Positions 17,046-26,491 of a stretch of 55,854 nucleotides of DNA are shown one piece after another. The stretch spans positions 1-55,854 of the forward strand of contig CACXMM010000025.1 in the NCBI GenBank assembly GCA_902768785.1, given 5' to 3'. Position numbers and translations under genes: made by a program. The notes below the pieces were generated by a model. It saw only the letters and a program-made list of their open reading frames with translations, searched no databases and had not been told where the DNA came from. Each line of letters opens with the position of its first letter. Positions within the stretch are counted from its first letter, which is position 1. Source of the DNA: an uncultured Prevotellaceae bacterium. Its GTDB lineage: Bacteria > Bacteroidota > Bacteroidia > Bacteroidales > Bacteroidaceae.

Positions 17046-20000
17046 TTGTAAATCAGTTTTCCAATGTCTTTTCTGTTTGCCATCGTCTTACCATTGACCA
17101 TCAGCGTGAGACCCTGTCCCTGATGATAGTGCTGGCCGTCGCGGTCCCAGATGATGGTGAGCAGCTGTCCGCGGTAAAGGATACCGTCGAGACAGAAGTA
17201 ATCCCAACTGTCGGCAGGTATTAAGGGATTGACCACGATACTGCCGTCGGCCTGCGGACGCAGACCAGCCAAACCTGTAATCACGAGGTCGGCAAAGGTG
17301 GAGTGGTTGTAATAGCGCGAACGTTCGCGGTCGCCCATCAGCCAGTAGCCGGTGGTCTCGTCGAGATATTCGCCGATATAAGGTTTGCCGCGCATGTGCT
17401 GCGACTGGGCGTAGAGGTTCATCTGCTTGAAGAAGATGGATGAATCGATGCCGGGAACCGTAGTTCCGTCATTCAGGTAATTGGCCAGCGCTGTCAGCGT
17501 CTGACTGGTGGCAAAGGGCCAGATGGCTCCGTCCCATTCGCATTTGCCGAAGCCGTGTGAGCGGAACAGCGGATGACGGCGCTCGGCAGTGGTCAGTCCG
17601 TAGGGGGCACAGAATCCTTTTTCGTCGGTCAGCTGTTTCCAGGCCACATCATACTTGGACTTTCCCTCTTGCCCCTCAAAGAGATTGCAATACCAGGGCA
17701 TGTAACCGATGGCCTCGCGCACCTGGGCAGAAGAGTCGCCGCGCATTGTCTCGAAGAACTGCTGGTCATTGTTCCACAGCTTCTCCTCGATGAGGCGCAG
17801 CTGCTGACGGTAGTCGTTGTCGTATTCCGTTGCTTTCTGCTGCTGGTTTTCCAAGAGCGAAATCTGACCTAAAGCCTTGGCGTTGGCCGCCATATAGCTG
17901 TTGATGGTCGGACGGGCATACTGCTTCTTGCGTCCGCCTGAGATGCTTTCCTCCATGCCGTCCTGCACGTCGCCCTGCCAGTAGAGGCCATTCTCCAATC
18001 GGTTGGTGCTCTTCCAGCGGGCATATTCTTCTTCCAACCTTGGACGGAGAGCGAGCAGGAAAGTGGTGTCGCCCTGCACCTTGAAGGCCTCGTAGATGGC
18101 ATGCGGGTTCCAGCTGGAGAACTTGTTCATACGCGTCGTTGCCGTAATACCATGTGCGCAGTATTTGGTGCATGTAAGTAGTGTCGCGCAACCAGCGGGT
18201 TTCCATCACATGATGGCCGATGGCACAGGCAATGAGGTTGTAGCGGTCGGCATAGGAGCGGGGGACCAGGAATTCTGTCATGCCCCAGCCCACGGGCGTG
18301 CGCTTGATATGCTTGCGCAGCGACCACCAGCGGAAGTAATAGATATCGTTGAAATCCTTGTCAGGACAGTCGAAGAGGGGAACATTCTCGGCCATCCAGT
18401 TGGCGGCGTCCTCGTTGGCAATGTCGGGCATCGGGGCTTTCCGCTCTTCGGTGTCGAGGGCATAGAAAGCCTTTTCGTCAGCGGCAAAACGGTCGGCATA
18501 GGCCGGAAGAATATCGGTGGATAGCACGGAGGGCTGCATTTGCGCTGCTGGGCGTGCATCCAGACAGTTATATTGGTTCATAAACAGACTGCCGCCATGG
18601 CTGGCCACCACGGGAGCATCGCTGCCGTGGAGGGGGAAAACACCGTCGGCCATCGGTCTGCTGACCACATTGGCAATATGATAGCCGACAGCAGGGTCGA
18701 GCTCATCGGCTCGCGGCATGTCGAAATCCTGATCGGCGGGTGTCTCGTTGTTGGGTTCCGTGAAGATTTTTCCCGTACGGAAGACGATGCGCGTGATGGC
18801 TTCCACCGGCGTATCAAACTGCCGTTCGCTGACTTTCTTGCCATCCACGAAATAGACGGCGCGGTGCTGACTCGTGGAAAGCAGGGCCTTGATATGGTAT
18901 TCCACACCCATCTCATATTTTTTCACAAGGGTGCCATAGCGGGCGCCGCCCTTCACTCGAACGGCTCCTGCTGAATCAACCACGATGCGTGAGCAAACGT
19001 TGCCGCCGTTGTCCATGAACTCGATGTCGAATTCTCCTTTGTCATCCTGGTCCATCATCAGGTCGAACTCCACTTCCAGTTCCTTCGTGGCAGGAATCAC
19101 ACGTTCGGCCTTGGCATAGTCGTAGGGGTCGCAGTCGGAAAGGTGCAGTGTTTCCCCGTGGAGAACCACGGGGCACAGTTGCGGCATATAGAGGTTCCAG
19201 TCGGTCATGTCGGCCAGTGTCTTGTACTGCGAAAAACTGCCGCCAGCATGACTGGTGGCCGCCAGTCTGACGGGTACGGCAATTCTCGACACCCACATGT
19301 CCTCCTTGTTCGTGCTGTAGGTCACCCAGAGGTTGCCGTCTTTCGGTGTTCCGTTACCCTCCTGGATGCCACGCACATACTGCGGACCGTAGCTCTTGAA
19401 CTGACCGCCGTGGCGCAAGGGCATCACGTCGCCGTGAACCAGCGAGAGCGTATTGTAATTCAGTCCGTCGCTGCTGAGGCTGATGGCCAGCGGCCAACGG
19501 TATTCTGCCGGGTTATAGACCGTGGCGTAGGAACCGTCGCTCAACCGCTGTCCCCATATCTTGGCGTTGCTGTTCACCAGTCCGGGAGCACGGTAGGCAG
19601 GCTCGCGCCAGGTGTTTCCGCCGTCGGCAGAGATACTGGTAAGGGCATGTTTCCACAGGCCCACCTTCCGGCCGTCGGGCAGGGTATAGCCGCTGAAAGC
19701 CTTCAGGGGCGACTTGAAGGGCAGGATATCGTCGCCGCGGTCACTCTCCTCAGCCCATTGCATGCGCTGCATGGGGTCGGCAATCAGGGCATCCACGGCC
19801 TTTATCAGATTCTTGTCCTTGGCCTTTTTGTAGTAGGGATAGTCGGTGTTCTTCTCGCCGAAACCGTGGTTGTAGTGGATGAAATAGATGGGACCGAACG
19901 AGCCGTCCTTCTTGATTTCACGCACCACGCGCCCGATGCCGTTGCCGTCGTTGGGGTCGTCCTTCATCGTTTGGCAGATGCCATAGTAGCCGATGGCCAG

Positions 20001-21329
20001 CAGTTTGCCGTTGGGCGCCACATACCAGCCCACCCGCTGGTGCATCACGGCCTTCAGATTATGGGCCGGGGGCAGGGTGGAACCTTCCTTGCAGAAACCT
20101 TCCGGCACGTTGTATTCGGGGAACAGTTCCACGGGTTTGCTCCATGTGTAGCCGTCTTCCGAAGTCTGCAGCATGGTTTTTCCAGGTGCTTCGTGCTCAT
20201 GGCGGGGGGCGGTCAGGTAGTGCATATAGAACCGTCCGTTCCAGTAGGCCATCATCGGCTGGTGGTTATAGGTCCAAGGTTTCTCGCCGCGCAGGGTCTG
20301 GATGTTATGCACGCCGATGGTGGGCTGCAGTCCGCCGTCGTGCCTTTCGGGTCGGGAGATGGCCGTTCCGGTATAGCGCACGCAGTCGCGGTTGTATTTC
20401 TTCAGGTTCTCCACCAGTTGCTCGTCTGCCATGAAGACCGTGCCGTGCTTATGGCCAATGGGGAAGCGCACGCTGCCCGTCTGGTCCTGGAAGGTCTTGA
20501 AGTCCTTCGTGCGATGGGCGCCGTAGATTTTATGGCGGTACGAGTCGTAGTATATGTAGTACCAGTCGCCCACCTTTGCCGTGGAAGGTCCTTCGGTAAA
20601 CGATTCCGTGAAGGGTTCCGAGGCTGCACTCCACGGGCCGTAGGGACTCGTGGCAAAGGCCACCTTGATGTTGCGCATCGGCCGCGTATTGTCCTTCACC
20701 ACCATCACATAGTCCTGGTTTCCGCGTTTTACCAGCGTGGCATCGATGGCCGAGAATCCCGGTTCGTAGAACAGCTGCATCTTTGAAAACGTGCGGAAGT
20801 CCTTGGTGGTCATGTAATACAGCCGGTGATTGTTCTTATGATCCTCTAAGCCATCGGGAAACTTCCCAGGGACACATGAGGCCCACACAATCAGGTACTG
20901 TTTCTTTACGTCATCGTAGAATAACTCAGGAGCCCATGTGTTCACCGTCGTGGTGTCCATGCCGGTCTCAATGAAACGCTGCTTTGACCAGTGAATGAGA
21001 TCCTTCGATGAAGAATAGCCGAAGCCGCGGTCACCGCGCCATGAACTGGTCCATACTAAATGGAAGGTGCCGTCAGCACCCTTCACGATCGATGGGTCGC
21101 GCATCACCTTCTGCTGGCCTACCTCGGGGCGAAGGAACACCCCTTGAATGGAGTCCCATTTCACACCATCATGACTGTAGATAAAACGCAGTCCCTCGGT
21201 GGCGGGCTCATGGAAAGACGTTGATACGTAAAGATCTTGTGCACAGACAGCTGCCGACAGACAGCTCATCCATGTAACAATAACCAGCATGCGTCTTTGC
21301 TGGAACCAGTGCTTTATTTGATTTTCCAT
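17042..21329 (-). CDS. Three-module GH43 / GH143-like / GH142-like enzyme, broken by a frameshift
   Basis: About 1428 residues if read through a frameshift near 18129-18133. Module 1 (25-320) is a GH43 propeller: MRDPSIVKG (base Asp), SAIDATLV (Asp) and FTEGPSTAK (acid Glu). Module 2 (about 325-760) is another propeller-like region (QPMMAYWNGRFYMHYL, VGWYVAPNGKLLAIGYYGI, SISADGGNTWREP) followed by a concanavalin-like segment. Module 3 (from about 960) is an (alpha/alpha)6 barrel: FRWWSLRKHIK, then after the shift FSSWNPHAIYEAF, FGKCEWDGAIWPFATS. Modules 2 and 3 match the order in BT1020, where GH143 releases DHA and GH142 releases beta-L-arabinofuranose of RG-II chain D. First gene of the operon; looks richer in G+C than its neighbours. 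A one-base insertion (or two-base loss) separates frame 1, which stays open to 17766, from frame 2, open from 18130. Confidence 0.7.
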
Positions 21330-21427
21330 GAGATGATTGTTTATATAATCGACGGGAATACCTTTCTTTTGTAATCATAGGAACACAGTGGTATGGGGTT
21401 GACGAATTGTATAAAAAGTGTTGATTT

Positions 21428-21459
21428 TTTGCTTTTTCACAAAATGTTCCTTACCTTTG
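21428..21459 (+). promoter_or_regulatory. Promoter of the SpmA/SpmB-like gene
   Basis: TTTG (21428-21431), 20-base spacer, TACCTTTG (21452-21459), 53 bases before the ATG at 21513. Confidence 0.65.
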
Positions 21460-21512
21460 CAGAAAAATAGGATTCTCTTCTGTTAGAGGAGAGGCAAGAT
21501 GTCATATTACTT

Positions 21513-22790
21513 ATGGTACTGAACTATATTTGGATTGCTTTTTTTCTCATCGCCTTCGTGATTGCGCTGGTGAAGCTGATTTTTATGGGTGACACCACCG
21601 TGTTTCCTGCGATGATGGACTCAACATTCTCTTCTTCAAAGACGGCGTTTGAAATCTCATTGGGGCTGACAGGTGTGTTAGCACTGTGGTTAGGCATCAT
21701 GAAAATCGGCGAGAAGGGCGGTGTGATCAATGTCTTTGCCCGCATTCTCAGTCCAGTATTCACCAAGCTGTTCCCAGAGATTCCCAAGGGACATCCCGTA
21801 ACGGGCAGTATCTTCATGAATATCGCTGCCAACATGCTGGGACTTGATAATGCCGCAACACCTCTCGGTCTGAAAGCCATGGAGCAGCTACAGGAGCTGA
21901 ATGTGGCAAGGAACGAGGAAGTGGAGGCAGATGAAGAAAAACGTAAGAAAAGAAATGTATCGGCCAGCAACTCGATGATTATGTTCTTGGTACTGAACAC
22001 CTCCGGACTGACACTCATTCCCGTGAGTATTCTGGTGTATCGTGCCCAGTTAGGAGCTGCGCAGCCCACCGATATCTTCATCCCCATCCTGCTGGCTACC
22101 TTCTTCTCCACCTTGGCAGGTGTTATTATTACCAGTCTGTATCAGCGCATCAACCTTCTGAACCGCACCATGCTCCTCATCTTAGGAGGTATGTGTGCCA
22201 TTGTGGCCGCCATTATCTGGGGATTCTCGCAAATGGACAAGGAGCAGATGAACGTGGTGAGCACGAGTATTGCCAATATCCTGTTGATGACCATCATTAT
22301 TGGATTTATAGCGGCTGGTATGCGGAAGAAGGTGAACGTATATGATGCCTTCATAGAAGGAGCCAAGGACGGGTTCGACACTGCGGTGAGAATCATTCCT
22401 TACCTGGTAGCCATCCTCGTTGCCATCGGTGTTTTCCGTGCTTCTGGAGCCATGGATATGCTCATTGATGGTATCTCGTGGACCGTAAGTGCCTGCGGCA
22501 TCAACAGCGACTTCGTCGGCGCCTTACCCACGGCCTTGATGAAGCCACTGAGCGGTAGTGGAGCACGAGGTATGATGGTGGATGCCATGACACAATACGG
22601 TGCCGACTCGTTTATCGGTCGTCTGAGCTGTGTCTTCCAAGGCAGTACTGATACTACCTTCTACATTCTGGCTGTTTATTTCGGTAGTGTAGGCATCAGT
22701 CACATGCGACATGCAGTAACCTGTGGTCTGCTTGCTGACCTTGCCGGAATCATCTCAGCCATCGCCATTTGTTACATGTTCTTCGGATAA
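21513..22790 (+). CDS. SpmA-SpmB fused membrane protein (nucleoside-recognition Gate domains)
   Basis: 425 residues, almost all membrane segments. Residues 1-235 match SpmA and 270-425 match SpmB of spore-formers, here fused: ISLGLTGVLALWLGIMKI, HPVTGSIFMNIAANMLGLDNAATPLGLKAME, and PLSGSGARGMMVDAMTQYGADSF with FQGSTDTTFYILAVYFGSVG. A charged loop (ARNEEVEADEEKRKKR) lies near residue 140. The fusion is common in Bacteroidetes, where sporulation is absent; the transported solute is unknown. It lies 12 bases before the flippase gene and probably shares its transcript. Confidence 0.85.
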   Translation: MVLNYIWIAFFLIAFVIALVKLIFMGDTTVFPAMMDSTFSSSKTAFEISLGLTGVLALWLGIMKIGEKGGVINVFARILSPVFTKLFPEIPKGHPVTGSIFMNIAANMLGLDNAATPLGLKAMEQLQELNVARNEEVEADEEKRKKRNVSASNSMIMFLVLNTSGLTLIPVSILVYRAQLGAAQPTDIFIPILLATFFSTLAGVIITSLYQRINLLNRTMLLILGGMCAIVAAIIWGFSQMDKEQMNVVSTSIANILLMTIIIGFIAAGMRKKVNVYDAFIEGAKDGFDTAVRIIPYLVAILVAIGVFRASGAMDMLIDGISWTVSACGINSDFVGALPTALMKPLSGSGARGMMVDAMTQYGADSFIGRLSCVFQGSTDTTFYILAVYFGSVGISHMRHAVTCGLLADLAGIISAIAICYMFFG

Positions 22791-22802
22791 ACAGGACTCA
22801 TT

Positions 22803-24275
22803 ATGGCAAACATGAAATCACTGGCCAAGGATACGGCCATCTATGGACTGTCGAGCATTGTGGGCAGGTTCCTGAACTACCTGCTCGTACCGCTCTACAC
22901 CCATTATATGCCCAAGGATTCTGGCGACTACGGAATCAGCACGAACATGTATGCCTACACCGCACTCATCCTTGTCCTTCTCACCTTCGGTATGGAAACC
23001 ACCCTGTTTCGTTTTGCGAACGAGGAGATACCCTCCGATGCCCAACAACAAGGAAAGAGATGGCCCGATACCGTATTCACCACATCGTTTGCCGTGGTTG
23101 GTACACTCGCAGCCATCTTCCTGATCCTGCTCTTCTGCCTCATCACACCCATCTGCAACGTCCTTGGTTATGAGAAACATCCCGATTATCTGCTGATGAT
23201 GGGTGTGGTGGTTGCCTTGGATGCCCTGCAGGCGATACCATTCAGTTATTTGCGTTTCCAAAGACGTCCCATCCGTTTTGCTTCGCTGAAATTGCTGTTT
23301 ATTTTCATGAATATCGCCCTGAACGTGATCTTCTTTGTATGGTTAGGTAAGACATCCGTGTTCTACGTATTCTTCCTCAACCTGCTGTGTACAGGATTTA
23401 TCACCTTCTTCTTCATTCCCGACCTCTTCTATATTCAGTGGCATTTCGATGGGAAACTACTGCGCAGGATGTTCAGCTACTCATGGCCTATTCTGGTGCT
23501 CGGTGTTGCAGGTATCCTGAACCAAGTGGCAGACAAGATTCTCTTCCCGTTGATCTATCCCGACAGAATTGAAGCCGACATACAGTTAGGTATCTACGGT
23601 TCCTGTGTGAAGATAGCCATGATCATGGCGATGATTACCCAAGCCTTCCGCTATGCCTACGAGCCCATTGTATTTGCCAAGAGCAAAGATGCAGATAAAG
23701 GTGAATACTATGCCTCGGCGATGAAATATTTCCTGATATTCACATTGCTTGCCTTTATCTGCGTGATAGGCTGGATGCCGCTGTTGAAATATATCATCGG
23801 CGCTGGTTACCGCGAGGGATTAGATGTGGTGCCAATCGTGATGGCTGCAGAGATTATGATGGGTATCTATTTCAACCTGTCGTTTTGGTACAAACTCATC
23901 GACAAGACCATCTACGGAGCATGGTTCTCGTTAGCAGGATGCCTCGTCCTATTAGCGGTGAATATCCTGTTGATACCCAAATACAGCTACTGGGCCTGTG
24001 CCTGGGGCGGTGTGGCAGGCTACGGAACGTCCATGCTGCTGAGCTATTTCGTGGGACAGAAGAAGAACCCCATCCCCTACCCGATGAAGGAGATGGGATG
24101 CTACGTGTTACTGGCTGGATTCATCACGTTTATGATCCTATTCTTCAAGGACCGTCTTGCATGGTGGCTCGCCCTAATCATCAATACGGCTTGGATTATC
24201 GTCTTCGTGGCATATATCATTAAGCATGACCTGCCGTTGGCAAACATCCCTGTGGTGGGGAGGTTCTTTAGATAA
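22803..24275 (+). CDS. Polysaccharide/lipid-linked oligosaccharide flippase (MOP/Wzx family)
   Basis: 490 residues with about 12-14 predicted transmembrane helices. The start MKSLAKDTAIYGLSSIVGRFLNYLLVPLYT is the classical opening of Bacteroidetes Wzx-type exporters, and the central AGILNQVADKILFPLI supports this. Such proteins flip lipid-linked sugar chains across the inner membrane. No glycosyltransferases lie nearby, so the substrate is not indicated. The short gap to the S46 gene contains a TGACAAT/TGATAAT heptamer pair (24281-24294). Confidence 0.85.
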   Translation: MANMKSLAKDTAIYGLSSIVGRFLNYLLVPLYTHYMPKDSGDYGISTNMYAYTALILVLLTFGMETTLFRFANEEIPSDAQQQGKRWPDTVFTTSFAVVGTLAAIFLILLFCLITPICNVLGYEKHPDYLLMMGVVVALDALQAIPFSYLRFQRRPIRFASLKLLFIFMNIALNVIFFVWLGKTSVFYVFFLNLLCTGFITFFFIPDLFYIQWHFDGKLLRRMFSYSWPILVLGVAGILNQVADKILFPLIYPDRIEADIQLGIYGSCVKIAMIMAMITQAFRYAYEPIVFAKSKDADKGEYYASAMKYFLIFTLLAFICVIGWMPLLKYIIGAGYREGLDVVPIVMAAEIMMGIYFNLSFWYKLIDKTIYGAWFSLAGCLVLLAVNILLIPKYSYWACAWGGVAGYGTSMLLSYFVGQKKNPIPYPMKEMGCYVLLAGFITFMILFFKDRLAWWLALIINTAWIIVFVAYIIKHDLPLANIPVVGRFFR

Positions 24276-24332
24276 ATAATTGACAATTGATAATTGATTT
24301 ATTGCAAGTCAAGACATTGGAATATCAAACAT

Positions 24333-26468
24333 ATGAAACAAATGAAAAGGATTTTATCAGCGCTTTTGCCCTTGTACCTTTTGGCTGTGCCCATGACAGT
24401 CTCTGCCGACGAGGGCATGTGGACACTTTACAATTTGCCACAGGCAGTGTATGAGCAGATGAAGGCAGAAGGCTTCGCCATGCCTTACGAGAACTTGTAC
24501 AGTAGTGAGAATGCCATCAAAAACTGTGTGGTGAACTTTTCGGGCTATTGCTCGGGTGTGGTAGTATCCCCTAACGGACTGGTATTTACGAATCACCACT
24601 GCGGATTCGAGTCGATACGCAGCCACTCTACTGTGGAGCATGACTATATGCTCAACGGATTCTGTGCCAAGAGCTACGAGGAGGAGCTGCCGAACAAGAA
24701 CATGTTCGTGAGCTTTATGCGCGAACAGAAAGATATTACTGAGCAGTTAGAGAACCTTGCCAAGGGGAACAAAGTGTATGACGACGATTGGACACTCCTG
24801 ATAGATTCGCTCCAGCAGGCGATGAACGACAGTATCCGAAAGATTGACAAAACCCTCCACATCGAGATTGATCCGTTCTATGAGGGTAATGCTTATTTCG
24901 CCACCACCTACCAGACATTCCACGACTTGCGCCTAGTGTTTGCTATTCCCAAGTCGATGGGAAAATTCGGTGGTGAGACCGATAACTGGATGTGGCCTCG
25001 TCAGACTTGTGATTTCTCCGTGTTCCGCATCTATGCCGATCCTCAGACCAACGGTCCTGCTGATTACTCTGATAAGAACGTGCCCTATCATCCCACATCG
25101 TGGGCATCCGTCAGTATGCAGGGATACAAAGATGGTGATTTCTCCATGACCATCGGCTATCCCGGAAGTACCAATCGCTATCTCTCCTCCTATGGTATCC
25201 GTGAGATGCGCGATGCGGAGAATGCTACTCGTGTGCAGGTACGCGGCATCAAGCAGGAGATCATGAAACGCCACATGAATGCCAGCGAAGCCGTCCGTAT
25301 TAAATACGACAGTAAGTATGCCCAAAGTTCCAACTACTGGAAGAACTCTATGGGTATGAACAAGTGTATCGATTCCATCGGTATTATCCGACAGAAGCAA
25401 GAACATGAAGCACGCATTAGAAAATTCCAGGAGGAGACAGGTTACCTGAAAGATGAACTCGACTTCGAGAAATTAGGTAAGCTCTACAGCAGCCGCTTTG
25501 AGTCGGATCGTGCTTTTATGTATTGGGTGGAGACCTTCAATCGCACAAATGAACTGGTGACAAGAGCTATGCGTGTGAATACCGGAGGTTTCGAATTGAA
25601 GGGTCCGGAGGATGATGAGAAAAAACAATACTTTGAGATTTCCGATAACAGTGAAGAATGGGATGAAGCTCTCGATAAGGAGGTTTTTGCTGCCTTGCTA
25701 AAGAACTATAAGGAGCAGGTCGGTGCGAAGTATTTGCCAGCCTTCTATCAGACCATTGAGAAGAAGTTCAAGAACGACTATACCAAATATGTAAATTATC
25801 TCTACAAGAAATCAATGCTCATGAAAGGCAAGAAGATTTATCCTGCCAAGAAGAGTTACTTGAAAGATCCGGGTGTGCAGTTAGGTCTTGATTTAACAGC
25901 CGCATTGGCAGAGATACGTGACGACCTGCATCCTTATGTGGAACAGGTAGAACTACAGGAGAAATACCTCTGTGCTGCCAAGCTGCGCATGGAGGCTGAC
26001 ATGCCCCACTACTCAGATGCTAACTTTACCATGCGACTCAGCTACGGTCAGGTGGGTGAATATCTCTTAGATGGTAAACCCTCTGGCTACTACACCACTG
26101 CTGAGAGTATCGTGGAGAAGATGAAACGTGCCGATGAGATTGATGAATATTTCGCTGAGCCCATCATGCACGAACTGCTTTCTGCCAAGGATTTCACCCC
26201 TTATACAGATAAGACCACTGGAAAAATGCAGCTCTGCTTCCTGACCAATAATGACATCACGGGTGGTAATAGTGGCTCACCCATGTTCAATGGTAAAGGT
26301 GAACTTATCGGTCTGGCCTTTGATGGTAATTGGGACTCGCTTTCCAGTGATATCAATTTCGATCGTGTCCTTGCCCGTTGCATCGGTGTGGATATCCGTT
26401 ATGTGCTCTTCATGATGGACCGTTGGGGTCATGCTGATCGCCTGCTGAAGGAAATCAATGCTAGATGA
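24333..26468 (+). CDS. S46 family dipeptidyl peptidase, DPP7 type
   Basis: 711 residues from the ATG at 24333 (MKQMKRILSALLPLYLLAVPMTVSA signal peptide); an upstream in-frame ATG at 24294 would lengthen the start without a signal. Catalytic triad is visible: His in FTNHHCG, Asp in GGETDNWMWPR, Ser in GGNSGSP. The residue after FD in GLAFDGNWDS is Gly, the feature of DPP7 (prefers hydrophobic P1), where DPP11 has Arg. Periplasmic; trims dipeptides from peptides for uptake. Overlaps the first ATG of the next reading frame and is directly joined to a GH2 gene by a 7-bp repeat. Confidence 0.9.
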   Translation: MKQMKRILSALLPLYLLAVPMTVSADEGMWTLYNLPQAVYEQMKAEGFAMPYENLYSSENAIKNCVVNFSGYCSGVVVSPNGLVFTNHHCGFESIRSHSTVEHDYMLNGFCAKSYEEELPNKNMFVSFMREQKDITEQLENLAKGNKVYDDDWTLLIDSLQQAMNDSIRKIDKTLHIEIDPFYEGNAYFATTYQTFHDLRLVFAIPKSMGKFGGETDNWMWPRQTCDFSVFRIYADPQTNGPADYSDKNVPYHPTSWASVSMQGYKDGDFSMTIGYPGSTNRYLSSYGIREMRDAENATRVQVRGIKQEIMKRHMNASEAVRIKYDSKYAQSSNYWKNSMGMNKCIDSIGIIRQKQEHEARIRKFQEETGYLKDELDFEKLGKLYSSRFESDRAFMYWVETFNRTNELVTRAMRVNTGGFELKGPEDDEKKQYFEISDNSEEWDEALDKEVFAALLKNYKEQVGAKYLPAFYQTIEKKFKNDYTKYVNYLYKKSMLMKGKKIYPAKKSYLKDPGVQLGLDLTAALAEIRDDLHPYVEQVELQEKYLCAAKLRMEADMPHYSDANFTMRLSYGQVGEYLLDGKPSGYYTTAESIVEKMKRADEIDEYFAEPIMHELLSAKDFTPYTDKTTGKMQLCFLTNNDITGGNSGSPMFNGKGELIGLAFDGNWDSLSSDINFDRVLARCIGVDIRYVLFMMDRWGHADRLLKEINAR

Positions 26469-26491
26469 GAGATGAAAGACGAGAGATGAAA
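26464..26491 (+). repeat. Heptanucleotide repeat joining two genes
   Basis: Units GATGAGA, GATGAAA, GACGAGA and GATGAAA. The stop of the S46 gene (26466-26468) and the likely start of the GH2 gene (26486-26488) both lie in it. Confidence 0.7.

Noticed and set aside
17766-18128. Open frame continuing the first part of the GH43/GH143/GH142 gene past the frameshift
   Set aside because: Its translation (QVLQLEPACHLRG and onward) has no enzyme features, while the other frame resumes the barrel directly. It is open only because of the base composition.
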